64,000 nt of DNA from Cupriavidus necator (GCF_013141915.1 NZ_SROX01000020.1:85385-149384), one strand, 5' to 3'. Shown: positions 8,877 through 17,448, numbered from the stretch's first letter. A program made the numbers and translations. The notes: generated from the letters alone by a model not told the origin.

Positions 8877-9518
8877 ATGCTGAAGCTCTGCGGTTTCGCC
8901 GCCAGCAACTACTACAACAAAGTGAAGCTGGCGCTGCTGGAAAAGGACGTGCCGTTCGAAGAAGTGCTGGCCTGGCTCGGCGAGACCGACCCCGCGGCCA
9001 CGCCCGCGGGCAAGGTGCCCTACATCATCACCGAATCCGGCCCGCTATGCGAGTCCGAGGCGATCGCCGAATATGTCGAGGCGGCGTATCCGCAGAAGCC
9101 GCTGCTGCCGGCCGACCCGTTCCAGGCCGCCAAGGTGCGCGAGCTCATCGTCTTCATGGAGCTGTACCTGGAGCTGACCGCGCGCGAACTGTACCCGGAG
9201 GCCTTCTTCGGCGGCAAGGTCAGCGACGGCGTCAAGGAGCGCCAGCACAAGCTGCTGAGCCGCTATATCCCCGCCTTCGCCAGGCTGGCGAAGTTCTCGC
9301 CGTATATCGCCGGCGACAGCTTCACGCTGGCCGATTGCGCCGCCGCGGCGCACTTGCAGCTGGTGTCGTCGTGCACCAAGATCATCTACGGCACCGACAT
9401 GCTGGCGGACCTGCCGGTCAAGGACTACCTGAAGACGCTGTCGGCGCGCGAATCGGTGCAGAAGGTCAACGCCGACCGCAAGGCCAATCTCGAGCTGATG
9501 ATGAACCGCAACAAGTAA
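8877..9518 (+). CDS. Glutathione S-transferase family protein
   Basis: This 213-residue cytosolic GST has an N-terminal thioredoxin-like domain (residues 1-75). A catalytic-type Ser/Tyr region near MLKLCGFAASNYYNKVK is followed by the glutathione-binding VPYIITESGPLCESEAI, which carries the cis-Pro and the Glu-Ser pair. The C-terminal all-helical domain includes the GDSFTLADCAAAAH N-capping-box segment. A GGAG Shine-Dalgarno precedes the ATG. It is divergent from the acyl-CoA operon and ends at a strong bidirectional terminator, so it is probably a single-gene unit. The substrate is unknown; GSTs of this size serve detoxification or stress roles. Confidence 0.92.
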   Translation: MLKLCGFAASNYYNKVKLALLEKDVPFEEVLAWLGETDPAATPAGKVPYIITESGPLCESEAIAEYVEAAYPQKPLLPADPFQAAKVRELIVFMELYLELTARELYPEAFFGGKVSDGVKERQHKLLSRYIPAFARLAKFSPYIAGDSFTLADCAAAAHLQLVSSCTKIIYGTDMLADLPVKDYLKTLSARESVQKVNADRKANLELMMNRNK

Positions 9519-9538
9519 GGCACGTCGGCCACCAAGGC

Positions 9539-9569
9539 AAAACGCCCGCGATGGCATCGCGGGCGTTTT
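9539..9569. terminator. Bidirectional intrinsic terminator
   Basis: An inverted repeat with A4 on one side and T4 on the other (arms 9539-9553 and 9555-9569, core CGCCCGCG/CGCGGGCG) lies between the convergent GST and aminotransferase genes. It can terminate both. Confidence 0.9.
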
Positions 9570-9591
9570 CATTTGCGGCGCGGGCGGGCGC

Positions 9592-10764
9592 CTACAGCTT
9601 GCCCAGCCGCTCGAGCGCCAAGGCCAGCGTTTCATCCTTCTTGGCAAAGCAGAAACGCACCACGCCCGATTCGCGCGGCTGCGTGTAGAAGGCCGAGACC
9701 GGGATCGCGGCCACGCCGATCTCGCGCGTCAGCCACATGGCGAAGTCGGCCTCGCTCAGGTCCGAGATGGCGGAATAATCGACGCACTGGAAATAGGTGC
9801 CGTCCGACGGCAGCAGCTTGAAGCGGCTGTTGGCCAGACCGGCGCGGAACAGGTCGCGCTTGGCCTGGTAGAACGCCGGCAGCTGGAGGTAGGGCGCGGG
9901 ATCGGCCAGGTATTCGGCCAGCCCGTGCTGCACCGGCATGTTCACCGTGAACACGTTGAACTGGTGCACCTTGCGGAACTCGGCCATCAGCGCGGCCGGC
10001 GCGGCGACGTAGCCGACCTTCCAGCCAGTGACGTGGTAGGTCTTGCCGAAGCTCGAGATCACAAAGCTGCGGCGCGCCAGCTCCGGATGGCGCGACACCG
10101 AGGCATGCGGCTGGCCGTCGTAGACCATGTGCTCGTAGACCTCGTCCGACAGCAGCAGGATGTCGGTGCCGGCCAAAATCTGCGCCAGCCGCTCCATGTC
10201 GGCCGCGCGCCAGATCGTGCCGGTGGGGTTGTGCGGCGTGTTGACGAGGATCATGCGCGTGCGCGGCGTGATCGCGGCGGCGAGCTTGTCGAAGGGCACG
10301 CGGAACGCCGGCGCTTCCAGCGTGACCGGCACGGCGGTGGCGCCGGCCAGTTCGATTGCGGGCAGGTAGCTGTCGTAGCACGGCTCCAGCACGATCACCT
10401 CGTCGCCGGGATGCACGGCGCACAGGATCGCGGTCAGGATGCCCTGGGTGGCGCCCGCGGTGACGGTGATTTCGCTGTCCCAGCTGTACTGGTGGCCATA
10501 CAGGCTGGCGATCTTGGTGGCTATGGCCTGGCGCAGGCGCGGCACGCCCGCCATCGGCGGGTACTGGTTGTGGCCCGCACGCATGGCGCCGGTCACGGCA
10601 TCGATGATGCGCGGATCGCAGTCGAAGTCCGGGAATCCCTGGCCCAGGTTGACCGCGTTCTTCTCGGCGGCGAGCGCCGACATCACGGTGAAGATGGTGG
10701 TGCCGACGCCGGGCAGGCGCGATGGCGGCGGCGTCAGGGGGGCGAGCGTGGTGTCTGCGGACAT
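9592..10764 (-). CDS. PLP-dependent class I/II aminotransferase (methionine aminotransferase-like)
   Basis: This 390-residue fold-type I aminotransferase carries the PLP Schiff-base lysine at Lys241 in ISSFGKTYHVTGWK. The substrate arginine lies in the C-terminal VRFCFAKKDE. Other family markers are NLGQGFPDF, the NPTGT loop (180-184) and LLLSDEVYEHMVYDG. The sequence closely resembles the YbdL/KAT group, which transaminates methionine, glutamine and aromatic amino acids with 2-oxo acids; the exact substrate is inferred. It precedes the PIN gene's stop by 72 bp on the same strand but shows no functional link to it. The opposing GST gene shares its terminator. Confidence 0.9.
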   Translation of the reverse strand: MSADTTLAPLTPPPSRLPGVGTTIFTVMSALAAEKNAVNLGQGFPDFDCDPRIIDAVTGAMRAGHNQYPPMAGVPRLRQAIATKIASLYGHQYSWDSEITVTAGATQGILTAILCAVHPGDEVIVLEPCYDSYLPAIELAGATAVPVTLEAPAFRVPFDKLAAAITPRTRMILVNTPHNPTGTIWRAADMERLAQILAGTDILLLSDEVYEHMVYDGQPHASVSRHPELARRSFVISSFGKTYHVTGWKVGYVAAPAALMAEFRKVHQFNVFTVNMPVQHGLAEYLADPAPYLQLPAFYQAKRDLFRAGLANSRFKLLPSDGTYFQCVDYSAISDLSEADFAMWLTREIGVAAIPVSAFYTQPRESGVVRFCFAKKDETLALALERLGKL

Positions 10765-10835
10765 AGGGCGCGAGTCGAAGCGATGGGAACGGTAGCGGTC
10801 AGGCGTGCGGCATGGCGGCGCCGCGAGCCGCCATT

Positions 10836-11375
10836 CTAAAGCGGATCGGCGGCGGCGGCCGGACCCAGCGTGGCCAGCCAGGCGCCGAATGCCGGCGGCG
10901 TCATCACTTCCACGCCGCTGCTGCGGCGCAGCCGGGTGCGCAGCTTGAGCACGGCCTTGTCCTTCGATACCAGGCAGGCGGCGCCGCCAAAATGGGCCAG
11001 TTCGATGAACTTCTGGTCGTCGGTGTCCTTGCAGCGCGGCAGGCGGATCGCGTCGCAGTCGGCCTGCGGTGGCGCCGCTTGCACGCTGGCGAGCCGGTCG
11101 ACGGTGGCCAGCGCCGCGCCGATATCGACGTCAAAGCGCGCAAATTGCGGATAGGCCAGCACCCGGCGCAGTTCCTCGCGGCAGTCGGCGCGGATCACCG
11201 GGGCGATGGTGCCGGCTTCCAGCGCGGCGCGGATCGGCTCGACGTGCGGATCGCGGAACACGAGCAGATCGACCCAGATGTTAGAGTCCAGCACCACGCG
11301 CGGCGCGGATGTGATGCCGGCGGGGCGGTCGGGCGTGCCGGCGGGCGGGGTGGTTGCGGTGGGGTCGAGGCGCAT
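10836..11375 (-). CDS. PIN-domain ribonuclease-like protein (COG1569 type)
   Basis: This 179-residue protein has a PIN-domain fold. The first metal-binding aspartate is Asp30 (RVVLDSNIWVDLL); acidic residues follow in CREELRRVL, the central CKDTDDQKFIELA, and a C-terminal LVSKDKAVL strand. PIN domains bind Mg2+/Mn2+ and cleave RNA, often as VapC-type toxins. No antitoxin-like gene adjoins it: yaaA begins 50 bp away in the opposite direction and the aminotransferase lies on the other side. A proline/alanine-rich N-terminal ~24 residues precedes the domain, so a later start is possible. Function as a toxin is unproven; solitary COG1569 proteins may be housekeeping nucleases. Confidence 0.82.
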   Translation of the reverse strand: MRLDPTATTPPAGTPDRPAGITSAPRVVLDSNIWVDLLVFRDPHVEPIRAALEAGTIAPVIRADCREELRRVLAYPQFARFDVDIGAALATVDRLASVQAAPPQADCDAIRLPRCKDTDDQKFIELAHFGGAACLVSKDKAVLKLRTRLRRSSGVEVMTPPAFGAWLATLGPAAAADPL

Positions 11376-11424
11376 TCGCTACAATCTGGGCTTGTTTGTC
11401 CTTGGCTACTGCCGCGATTTTGCC

Positions 11425-12210
11425 ATGCTCATCGTTTTGTCTCCCGCCAAGTCGCTGGACTACGAGACTCCCGCCCGCATCAAGACCCATACGCTGCCGC
11501 GCTTCATCGACCGTTCCGCCGCGCTGATCGAGCGCCTGCGCCGGCTGGCGCCGCAGGACGTGGGCGCGCTGATGGACATCTCCGACAAGCTCGCGGTGCT
11601 TAACGTGACGCGCTACGCCGACTGGTCGCCCACGTTCACCGCCGCCAACAGCAAGCAGGCGGCGCTGGCCTTCAACGGCGATGTCTACGACGGCCTGGAC
11701 GCGAAGTCGCTGTCGGCCGAAGACCTGGGCTTTGCCCAGAAGCACCTGCGCATCCTGTCCGGCCTGTACGGCGTGCTGCGGCCGCTGGACTGGATGCAGC
11801 CATACCGGCTGGAAATGGGCACGCGCCTGGACAACGCCGCCGGCAAGGACCTGTACGCCTTCTGGGGCGACGACGTCACGCAACTGCTCAACGCCGACAT
11901 GACCGCGCTCAGGCAGGAGGGCGCACCGGTGCTGGTCAACCTGGCCTCGGAAGAGTATTTCAAGGTGGTGCGGCCCAAGGTGCTGCAGGCGCGCATCATC
12001 ACGCCGGTGTTCGAGGACTGGAAGGGCGGCCGCTACAAGATCATTTCGTTCCATGCCAAGCGCGCGCGCGGCACCATGGCGCGCTACGCGGTGACGCACC
12101 GCGTGACCGAGCCCGACAAGCTCAAGCGCTTCGCCGAAGACGGCTACGCCTTCGACAAGGCGGCCTCGGACGCGACCCGCTGGGTGTTCCGCCGCCGCCT
12201 GGAAGACTGA
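11425..12210 (+). CDS. yaaA: Peroxide stress protein YaaA (DUF328/UPF0246)
   Basis: This 261-residue cytosolic member of the YaaA family begins with the hallmark MLIVLSPAKSLDYE and contains YADWSPTF, ALAFNGDVYDGL, LSGLYGVLRPLD and VNLASEEYFKVV. In E. coli, YaaA is induced by OxyR and limits free intracellular iron during hydrogen peroxide stress; transfer of that role here is by homology. The ATG at 11425 matches the family start, and sequence further upstream in frame belongs to the divergent PIN-gene region. A TACAAT -10-like hexamer lies at 11380-11385. It is followed after 38 bp by the M14 peptidase gene, so the two may be co-transcribed. Confidence 0.95.
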   Translation: MLIVLSPAKSLDYETPARIKTHTLPRFIDRSAALIERLRRLAPQDVGALMDISDKLAVLNVTRYADWSPTFTAANSKQAALAFNGDVYDGLDAKSLSAEDLGFAQKHLRILSGLYGVLRPLDWMQPYRLEMGTRLDNAAGKDLYAFWGDDVTQLLNADMTALRQEGAPVLVNLASEEYFKVVRPKVLQARIITPVFEDWKGGRYKIISFHAKRARGTMARYAVTHRVTEPDKLKRFAEDGYAFDKAASDATRWVFRRRLED

Positions 12211-12248
12211 GAACGCGTCCCGAAACCATCGCCACGAGCCCGCCAGCC

Positions 12249-13382
12249 ATGCTGCATATCTCTTCGCATTTCGATTCCGGTGCCATCGAAGTCGAGGCGC
12301 TCGACCGCGCCGACGACATCCGCCTGCGCATCCGTGCCGATTCGCACGCCGACTTCCGCCAGTGGTTCCATTTCCGCTTGCAGGGCGCGGCCGGGCAGGC
12401 GTGCCGCATGCATTTCCTGAATGCGGGCGATTGCACCTATCCGGACGGCTGGCGTGACTACCGCGCGGTTGCGTCCTACGACCGCGCCAACTGGTTTCGC
12501 GTGCCGACGCGTTTCGACGGGCAGGTGATGACCGTTGAGGTCACGCCCGAGCACGACAGCATCTGGTTCGCGTATTTCGAGCCGTATCCGGACGAGCGCC
12601 ACCTGTCGTTGCTGGCGAGCTGCCAGCGCTCGCCGCTGGCGCGGCTGTCGCACCTGGGCAGCACCGTCGACGGGCGCGACATGACGCGCGTCACCATCGG
12701 CCAGCCTGGCCCGGGCAAGTCGACCATCTGGATGATCGCGCGCCAGCATCCGGGCGAGAGCATGGCCGAGTGGTTTGTCGAGGGCGTGCTGCAGCGGCTG
12801 ACCGGCACCGGCATCTGGGCCGGCGACCCGGTCGCGCGCAAGCTGCTCGAGCGCGCGGTGTTCCATATCGTGCCGAACATGAACCCGGACGGCTCGGTGC
12901 GCGGCAACCTGCGCACCAACGCCGCCGGCGCCAACCTGAACCGCGAGTGGATGGCGCCGAGCCCCGATACCAGCCCCGAGGTCTACCACGTGCGCCGCGC
13001 CATCGAGGCCAGCGGCTGCGACATGTTCTTCGATATCCATGGCGACGAGGGCCTGCCCTACAACTTCGTCGCCGGCAGCGAGATGCTGCCGGGCTTCACC
13101 GAGGCACGCCGGCGCCAGCAGCAGCGCTTTATCGAGGCCTTCAAGCGGGCCTCGCCGGACTTCCAGGACGTGCATGGCTATGCCGCCAGCAAGTACAACG
13201 CCGACGCGCTCAAGCTGGCGTCCAAGTACATCGGCCATACCTTTGGCTGCCTGGCGCTGACGTTGGAGATGCCGTTCAAGGACAACGCCGACCTGCCGGA
13301 TCCGGCGGTCGGCTGGAACGGCGCGCGCAGCGCGCTGCTGGGGACGGCGATGCTGCAGGCGATGCTGGATTATCTGGGCTGA
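12249..13382 (+). CDS. M14-family zinc carboxypeptidase (cytosolic carboxypeptidase-like)
   Basis: This 377-residue protein has an N-terminal beta-sandwich domain (about 1-125), as found in cytosolic carboxypeptidases of the Nna1/M14D type, followed by the M14 catalytic domain. Zinc ligands are His167 and Glu170 (ARQHPGES) and His264 (FFDIHGDEG). Substrate-binding NR is at 231-232 (ANLNREW), and the catalytic glutamate is probably Glu340 (LALTLEMPF). There is no signal peptide, so it should be cytoplasmic. Bacterial homologues are thought to trim C-terminal residues from peptides or proteins, but no substrate is established. The gene follows yaaA closely and converges on a lipoprotein gene across a hairpin repeat. 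Confidence 0.9.
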   Translation: MLHISSHFDSGAIEVEALDRADDIRLRIRADSHADFRQWFHFRLQGAAGQACRMHFLNAGDCTYPDGWRDYRAVASYDRANWFRVPTRFDGQVMTVEVTPEHDSIWFAYFEPYPDERHLSLLASCQRSPLARLSHLGSTVDGRDMTRVTIGQPGPGKSTIWMIARQHPGESMAEWFVEGVLQRLTGTGIWAGDPVARKLLERAVFHIVPNMNPDGSVRGNLRTNAAGANLNREWMAPSPDTSPEVYHVRRAIEASGCDMFFDIHGDEGLPYNFVAGSEMLPGFTEARRRQQQRFIEAFKRASPDFQDVHGYAASKYNADALKLASKYIGHTFGCLALTLEMPFKDNADLPDPAVGWNGARSALLGTAMLQAMLDYLG

Positions 13383-13399
13383 GGCATCGGCATCCGGAC

Positions 13400-13441
13400 G
13401 GTTGTCTCCCCTCTTCCGCAAGCGGGAGAGGGAAGACAACC
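13400..13441. repeat. Imperfect inverted repeat, candidate bidirectional terminator
   Basis: Two 20-bp arms (13400-13419 and 13422-13441) are complementary except at two positions and are separated by two bases. The core CTCCCCTCT...GGGAGAGGG resembles the hairpin at 17449-17480. It lies between convergent genes, so termination in both directions is plausible although there is no T tract. Confidence 0.7.
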
Positions 13442-13466
13442 AACGCCCGCATGGGCGTCCCCAGGC

Positions 13467-14243
13467 CTATTGCTTCTTCTTGCTCTTGCCGCTCGTCTTG
13501 CCCGAGGCGGAAGTGGACTTCGCCGAGGTGGACTTCACCGACTTGCCCGAAGCCTTGCCCGACTTCGACGCCGTGCTTTTCCCCTTCGCGCCCTTGCGGC
13601 TCTTGATGGCCGACGTGCCCGTGGCAGTGGGCACCGCCGGCGCGGCGGCCGGCTCGCTGATGGTGGCGCCGCTGCTGTCCAGCAGCTCATACGCCAGCAT
13701 CATGCCGTCGTCATAGCCGCAACGCACCTTGACCGGCTGCCAGTCGTCGCTGCCCTTGCGCTTGTGCGCGGTGGCGGCGAAGGTCACCACCGAGCTGACC
13801 GGCACGGCCTGCTTGCCCGGCGAGAAGCGGCCATTCCACGATTCTGTGGTGGCCTGTCCCGTGGCGAGGGCGCCGGTGGGGATCTTCAAGGCATCATAGG
13901 AGGCCGAGCGCGGCACCACCCAGCTGGCGTGGGCGGCGCAGTCGGCCACGTCGCTGCTGGCATTCTCGGTCTTCATCAGCTGCTCGCGCATGCGCGCGCG
14001 GTACTCGGACAGGCTGACGCGGCCGCGCTCGGGCAGGTTGATGGTCTTGACGGGAGGCGGGGTGGAGACGGTCGGGGCGGGGACGGCGGCGGGGCGGGCG
14101 GGTGCCGCGGCAGGTGCGGCGGATGCGGGCGCCGGGCTGGCCGCGGTGCTGCCGGTGGCCTCGTCCGGCATGTTGGCGCAGCCAGCCAGCGCGATCGCGC
14201 CGGCTACTGCGGCGGCCACCATGCGGAGCCGGCCGCCGAGCAT
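13467..14243 (-). CDS. Envelope lipoprotein with lysine/serine-rich tail (possible BspC-domain protein)
   Basis: This is a predicted lipoprotein of about 258 residues. A hydrophobic segment leads to a lipobox (ALAGC) near residue 22, then an Ala/Pro-rich linker (about 30-65). A globular region follows (LPERGRVSLSEYRARMREQ through VKVRCGYDDGMMLAYELLD) with two cysteines that could form a disulfide (ADCAAHASW, RCGYDD). This region resembles what is annotated as a BspC domain in Burkholderiales, which I hold only tentatively. The last ~45 residues are low-complexity Lys/Ser/Gly/Thr and strongly cationic, recalling histone H1-like tails. The start is uncertain: several in-frame candidates exist and none has a strong Shine-Dalgarno. 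A cationic tail could bind LPS, peptidoglycan or nucleic acid; that is inference. Confidence 0.7.
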   Translation of the reverse strand: MLGGRLRMVAAAVAGAIALAGCANMPDEATGSTAASPAPASAAPAAAPARPAAVPAPTVSTPPPVKTINLPERGRVSLSEYRARMREQLMKTENASSDVADCAAHASWVVPRSASYDALKIPTGALATGQATTESWNGRFSPGKQAVPVSSVVTFAATAHKRKGSDDWQPVKVRCGYDDGMMLAYELLDSSGATISEPAAAPAVPTATGTSAIKSRKGAKGKSTASKSGKASGKSVKSTSAKSTSASGKTSGKSKKKQ

Positions 14244-14501
14244 TGCGGAGATTCGTCGGATCACGGTGTGAGCGGTGTGTGCTTGCCTGGGGATTGCGCC
14301 GGCGCGACGGGCCGGCAGCCAGGATGGGTTCGCAAAGGATTGCCATGATAGAGGAAACCCATCTGCCAAAGTTCCTAAATCTTGTTACCCATTCTTCTAA
14401 CGCTTCGCCAACCCACTACCGTCCGCGCGAAGTGATCCCGGCGCGGGTGGGAATGGTCCGACCCGCGTCCCGACGGCGACAACGCGCGCGGCCGCGCGGT
14501 G

Positions 14502-15389
14502 TCAGGCCACGCGCGACGGCATCGCGCGCGTAAAGCGCAGCAGTTCGTCGAGCAGGCTGTTCAGGTTGTGCCGCAGCTTGGCAAAGCCGGCGCTATGCGT
14601 CAGGCCGGCCTCGTCCATGTAGAGCTTGCGATTGACCTCCAGCTGCAGGCTGTGGCGGCCCGCTTGCGGCTGGCCTACCACGCGCACGATCTCGACGCCC
14701 TTGTACGGGTGGTTGCGCCAGACCTGGTAGCCCATCTCCTTGAGCACGCCCTCGACCCGGTCGGTGAAGCGCTTGTCGCAGGTGGTGCCATCGCGGTCGC
14801 CGACGACGAAGTCCGGATGCTCCAGGCCGGGGAATTCGGTCGCGAACGGGGCGGCGTGGCTGGGCATCGAATGGCAATTGATATGCCAGGCGCTGCCATG
14901 GCTGGCGACGGCGCGGTCGGCCAGCTTCTGCAGCTGCGCGTAGTAGGGCAGGTAGCAGCGCTCGATGCGGGCCTGCACCTCGGCCACGCTCAGCTTGCGG
15001 TCGTAGATGGCTTCGCCGGTGTCCAGCACGCGCCAGACCAGGCCCTTGCCCAGCCGGGTCTTGGAGGTTTCCTGCTTCGCGCCGGGCCACGGCGCGTCAA
15101 GCAGGGCTTCGTCGATTTCCTCGAGCGCGCGGTTGGCATCCAGGTAGCTGCGCGGAAAGCCCGCGCACAGGAGCGGGATGCCGCGTGCCGGGGCGCCGGC
15201 ATAAAGCTCGTCGACGAAGGTGTCCTCGGCCTGGCGCAGCAGTGGCAGCGGCAGCGCGGGATCGGGGCGGAAGTCCGTCGGGTATGTGGTCGCGCTGTGC
15301 GGCGAGTCCAGGAACAGCGCCGCGGGCTCGCCCTCGGGCTGGTACAGGCAGAACGGACGGTCCGCGATGGTTCGGTCGGTGTCGGTCAT
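14502..15389 (-). CDS. N-formylglutamate amidohydrolase family protein
   Basis: This 295-residue protein belongs to the N-formylglutamate amidohydrolase (FGase) family, zinc enzymes that release formate from N-formyl-L-glutamate at the end of one histidine degradation route. Recognisable segments are LFLDSPHSATTYP, the AEDTFVDELYA metal-ligand region, IPLLCAGFPRSYLDANR, INCHSMPSHA with the conserved His, and VVGDRDGTTCD. The ATG at 15389 lies 14 bp after the stop of the Bug protein gene, so the two form an operon. No other histidine-utilisation gene is nearby. With a transporter-type binding protein as partner, the true substrate may be another N-acyl amino acid or dicarboxylate. The family is sure, the substrate is not. 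Confidence 0.88.
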   Translation of the reverse strand: MTDTDRTIADRPFCLYQPEGEPAALFLDSPHSATTYPTDFRPDPALPLPLLRQAEDTFVDELYAGAPARGIPLLCAGFPRSYLDANRALEEIDEALLDAPWPGAKQETSKTRLGKGLVWRVLDTGEAIYDRKLSVAEVQARIERCYLPYYAQLQKLADRAVASHGSAWHINCHSMPSHAAPFATEFPGLEHPDFVVGDRDGTTCDKRFTDRVEGVLKEMGYQVWRNHPYKGVEIVRVVGQPQAGRHSLQLEVNRKLYMDEAGLTHSAGFAKLRHNLNSLLDELLRFTRAMPSRVA

Positions 15390-15403
15390 GGTGTGCGATG
15401 CGT

Positions 15404-16390
15404 TCAGTCGAGCGAGATCTTGGCGGCGGCGGCGACGCGCTTGTTCTTGGCCACTTCGCTCTTGATCTGGGCGGCAAAGTGCGCCGGGGTGTCGCCTACC
15501 GGTGTGGCGCCCAGCTTTTCCAGCTTGGCCTTGACTTCCGGCAGCGCCAGCACCTTGACCGCGGCGGCATGCAGCTTGTTCTGGAGGTCTGCCGGCAGGT
15601 TGGCCGGGGCGATCAGGCCGAACCAGGCGGCGTCGTTGACTTCGCCCAGGCCGAGTTCGGCAAAGGTCGGCACATTGGGCAGCGCGGCGACCCGCTTGGG
15701 CGCCGCCACCGCGAGCGCGCGCAGCTTGCCGCCTTCGATGAACGGCAGCGACGACGGCAGGTTGTCGAACAGCACCTGCACCTGGCCGGCCAGCGCGTCG
15801 TTCAGCGCCGGACCCACGCCCTTGTACGGCACGTGCAGCAGTTCGGTCTTGCTGCTCATCTTGAACAGTTCCCCCATCATGTGCGAGACGCTGCCGTTGC
15901 CGGCCGAGCCATAGGCAAGCTTGTTCGGCTGCGATTGCGCCAGCGCGATGAAGGACTTCATGTCGGTGGCCTTGACCGCCGGGTTGATGCTCATCACGTT
16001 CGGCACCGAGGCCAGGTTGGTGATGGGAGTGAAGTCCTTGGTGGCATCGTAGGACAGGCGCGGGTAGACCGCCGGGTTGATGCCATGGGTCGACGCCGTG
16101 GCGATGCCCAGCGTGTAGCCGTCGGGCGCGGCCTTGGACAGGAAGGTGGTGCCGATGCTGCCGCCGGCGCCGCCGCGGTTGTCGACCACCACGGCCTGGC
16201 CCAGCTGCTGGCCGAGCTTGTCGGCGACGATGCGCGCGACGATGTCGGTGGTGCCGCCTGCCGGGAACGGCACGACCAGCGTGATCGGCTTGGTCGGGTA
16301 GCCGGACTGCGCGGCGGCGCCGAAGGAAATGCCGGTGGCGACGGTAGCCGCTGCGGCGGTCAGGACTCGGAGGAGATGGCGACGTTGCAT
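15404..16390 (-). CDS. Bug-family tripartite tricarboxylate transporter-type binding protein
   Basis: This 328-residue periplasmic solute-binding protein is of the TctC/Bug family, which is hugely expanded in Cupriavidus, Bordetella and relatives. The signal peptide (MQRRHLLRVLTAAAATVATG, cleavage near AAAQS) is followed by the family signature YPTKPITLVVPFPAGGTTD. Next come DNRGGAGGSIGT, LHVPYKGVGPALNDALAGQV and PNVPTFAELGL. Such proteins usually bind carboxylates or amides and often act with a separate TctAB membrane pair, which is not in this window. It is first in a two-gene operon with the N-formylglutamate amidohydrolase-like gene and is divergent from a LysR gene. This suggests ligand-responsive uptake or sensing of the hydrolase substrate. 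Confidence 0.93.
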   Translation of the reverse strand: MQRRHLLRVLTAAAATVATGISFGAAAQSGYPTKPITLVVPFPAGGTTDIVARIVADKLGQQLGQAVVVDNRGGAGGSIGTTFLSKAAPDGYTLGIATASTHGINPAVYPRLSYDATKDFTPITNLASVPNVMSINPAVKATDMKSFIALAQSQPNKLAYGSAGNGSVSHMMGELFKMSSKTELLHVPYKGVGPALNDALAGQVQVLFDNLPSSLPFIEGGKLRALAVAAPKRVAALPNVPTFAELGLGEVNDAAWFGLIAPANLPADLQNKLHAAAVKVLALPEVKAKLEKLGATPVGDTPAHFAAQIKSEVAKNKRVAAAAKISLD

Positions 16391-16512
16391 GAGGGATCCA
16401 GGGCAAGGGAAGAATAAAGCGGGTTTCACGATTCTGCGCGACCGAGCAAGCGCGCCGCAAACGAAATAAAATCCCTACCTCATTCCATTTGGTAGTGAAT
16501 TAGAGGTGATTT

Positions 16513-17421
16513 ATGCGGCGCCTATGTCCGTCGCTGACCGAGTTGCACGCCTTCGAGGCCGCCGCGCGCCATAACAGCTTTACCGTAGCTGCCCGCGAGC
16601 TGCATGTCACGCAAGGCGCGGTCAGCAAGCAGGTGCGCAGCCTGGAGGCCTATCTCGGGGTCGAACTGTTCCAGCGGGTGCGTCAGCGCCTGGTGCTGAC
16701 CACCGCCGGCGAGCGCTACCTGGAGCGCATCGCCCCCAGCCTGAACGAGTTGGAGGCCGCCACGGTGGAGCTGATGGCGGGGCAGGGGCGGGGCGGGGTG
16801 CTGCATATCGCCAGCATGCCCACGCTGGGCGCCAAGTGGCTGATCCCGCGCCTGCCGCAGTTCTTCGCGCGCCATCCGGAGGTGACGCTGGAGTTTGTGC
16901 CGCACGCCCAGGGCTACGATTTTTCCGAGCCAGACCTGGACGCCGCGATCCGCTTCGGCGATGGCGTCTGGCCCGGCAGCCTGGCCGATTACATGACCGG
17001 CCGCGAGGTCTTGCCGGTATGCCGGCCGGGCCTGCTGGCGCCCGAGCCTGACGGCGTGGCGCCGACGCCGGCGGCGTTGCTGCGCTATCCGCTGCTGCAC
17101 CACACCACCGTGCCCGAGGCCTGGCCCGACTGGTTCGCCACGCTGGGCCTGCCGACGCGCGACGCCTGGAGCGGCGCGCGCTTCGACCAGTTTTCACTGC
17201 TGACGCAGGCGGCGCTGTCGGGGCTCGGCATTGCGCTGATTCCGCGCTGCCTGATCGAAGAAGAGCTGGCCACCGGCGCGCTGGTGGTGGCGCATCCCGC
17301 GCAGGTGCTGGCAAAGAAGGGCTATTACCTGTGCTACCCGGAGCAGAAGCAGCACCTGCCGGCGCTCAGGACGTTCCGGACGTGGGTGATGGAGGGGGCC
17401 GACCTGGCGCGGCCAGGGTGA
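16513..17421 (+). CDS. LysR-family transcriptional regulator (GcvA-like)
   Basis: This 302-residue LysR-type regulator has an N-terminal winged helix-turn-helix (about 6-65: LTELHAFEAAARHNSFTVAA, then TQGAVSKQVRSLEAYLGV and LFQRVRQRLVLTTAGERYL). A C-terminal periplasmic-binding-like effector domain (about 90-300) contains LHIASMPTLGAKWLIPRLP, typical of the GcvA subgroup. It starts at an ATG with an AGAGGTGA Shine-Dalgarno and is divergent from the Bug gene across 122 bp, the classical arrangement for a LysR regulator and its target. It probably controls the Bug/amidohydrolase operon in response to its ligand. It ends at a hairpin repeat shared with the convergent VWA gene. Confidence 0.93.
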   Translation: MRRLCPSLTELHAFEAAARHNSFTVAARELHVTQGAVSKQVRSLEAYLGVELFQRVRQRLVLTTAGERYLERIAPSLNELEAATVELMAGQGRGGVLHIASMPTLGAKWLIPRLPQFFARHPEVTLEFVPHAQGYDFSEPDLDAAIRFGDGVWPGSLADYMTGREVLPVCRPGLLAPEPDGVAPTPAALLRYPLLHHTTVPEAWPDWFATLGLPTRDAWSGARFDQFSLLTQAALSGLGIALIPRCLIEEELATGALVVAHPAQVLAKKGYYLCYPEQKQHLPALRTFRTWVMEGADLARPG

Positions 17422-17448
17422 GGCGGAGGTTCCAGCATTCGCCGGTTT

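Noticed and set aside
12144..13439. A 431-codon leftward frame opposite the M14 peptidase
   Set aside because: The plus-strand protein has the complete zinc-site motifs; the mirror frame does not resemble any family.
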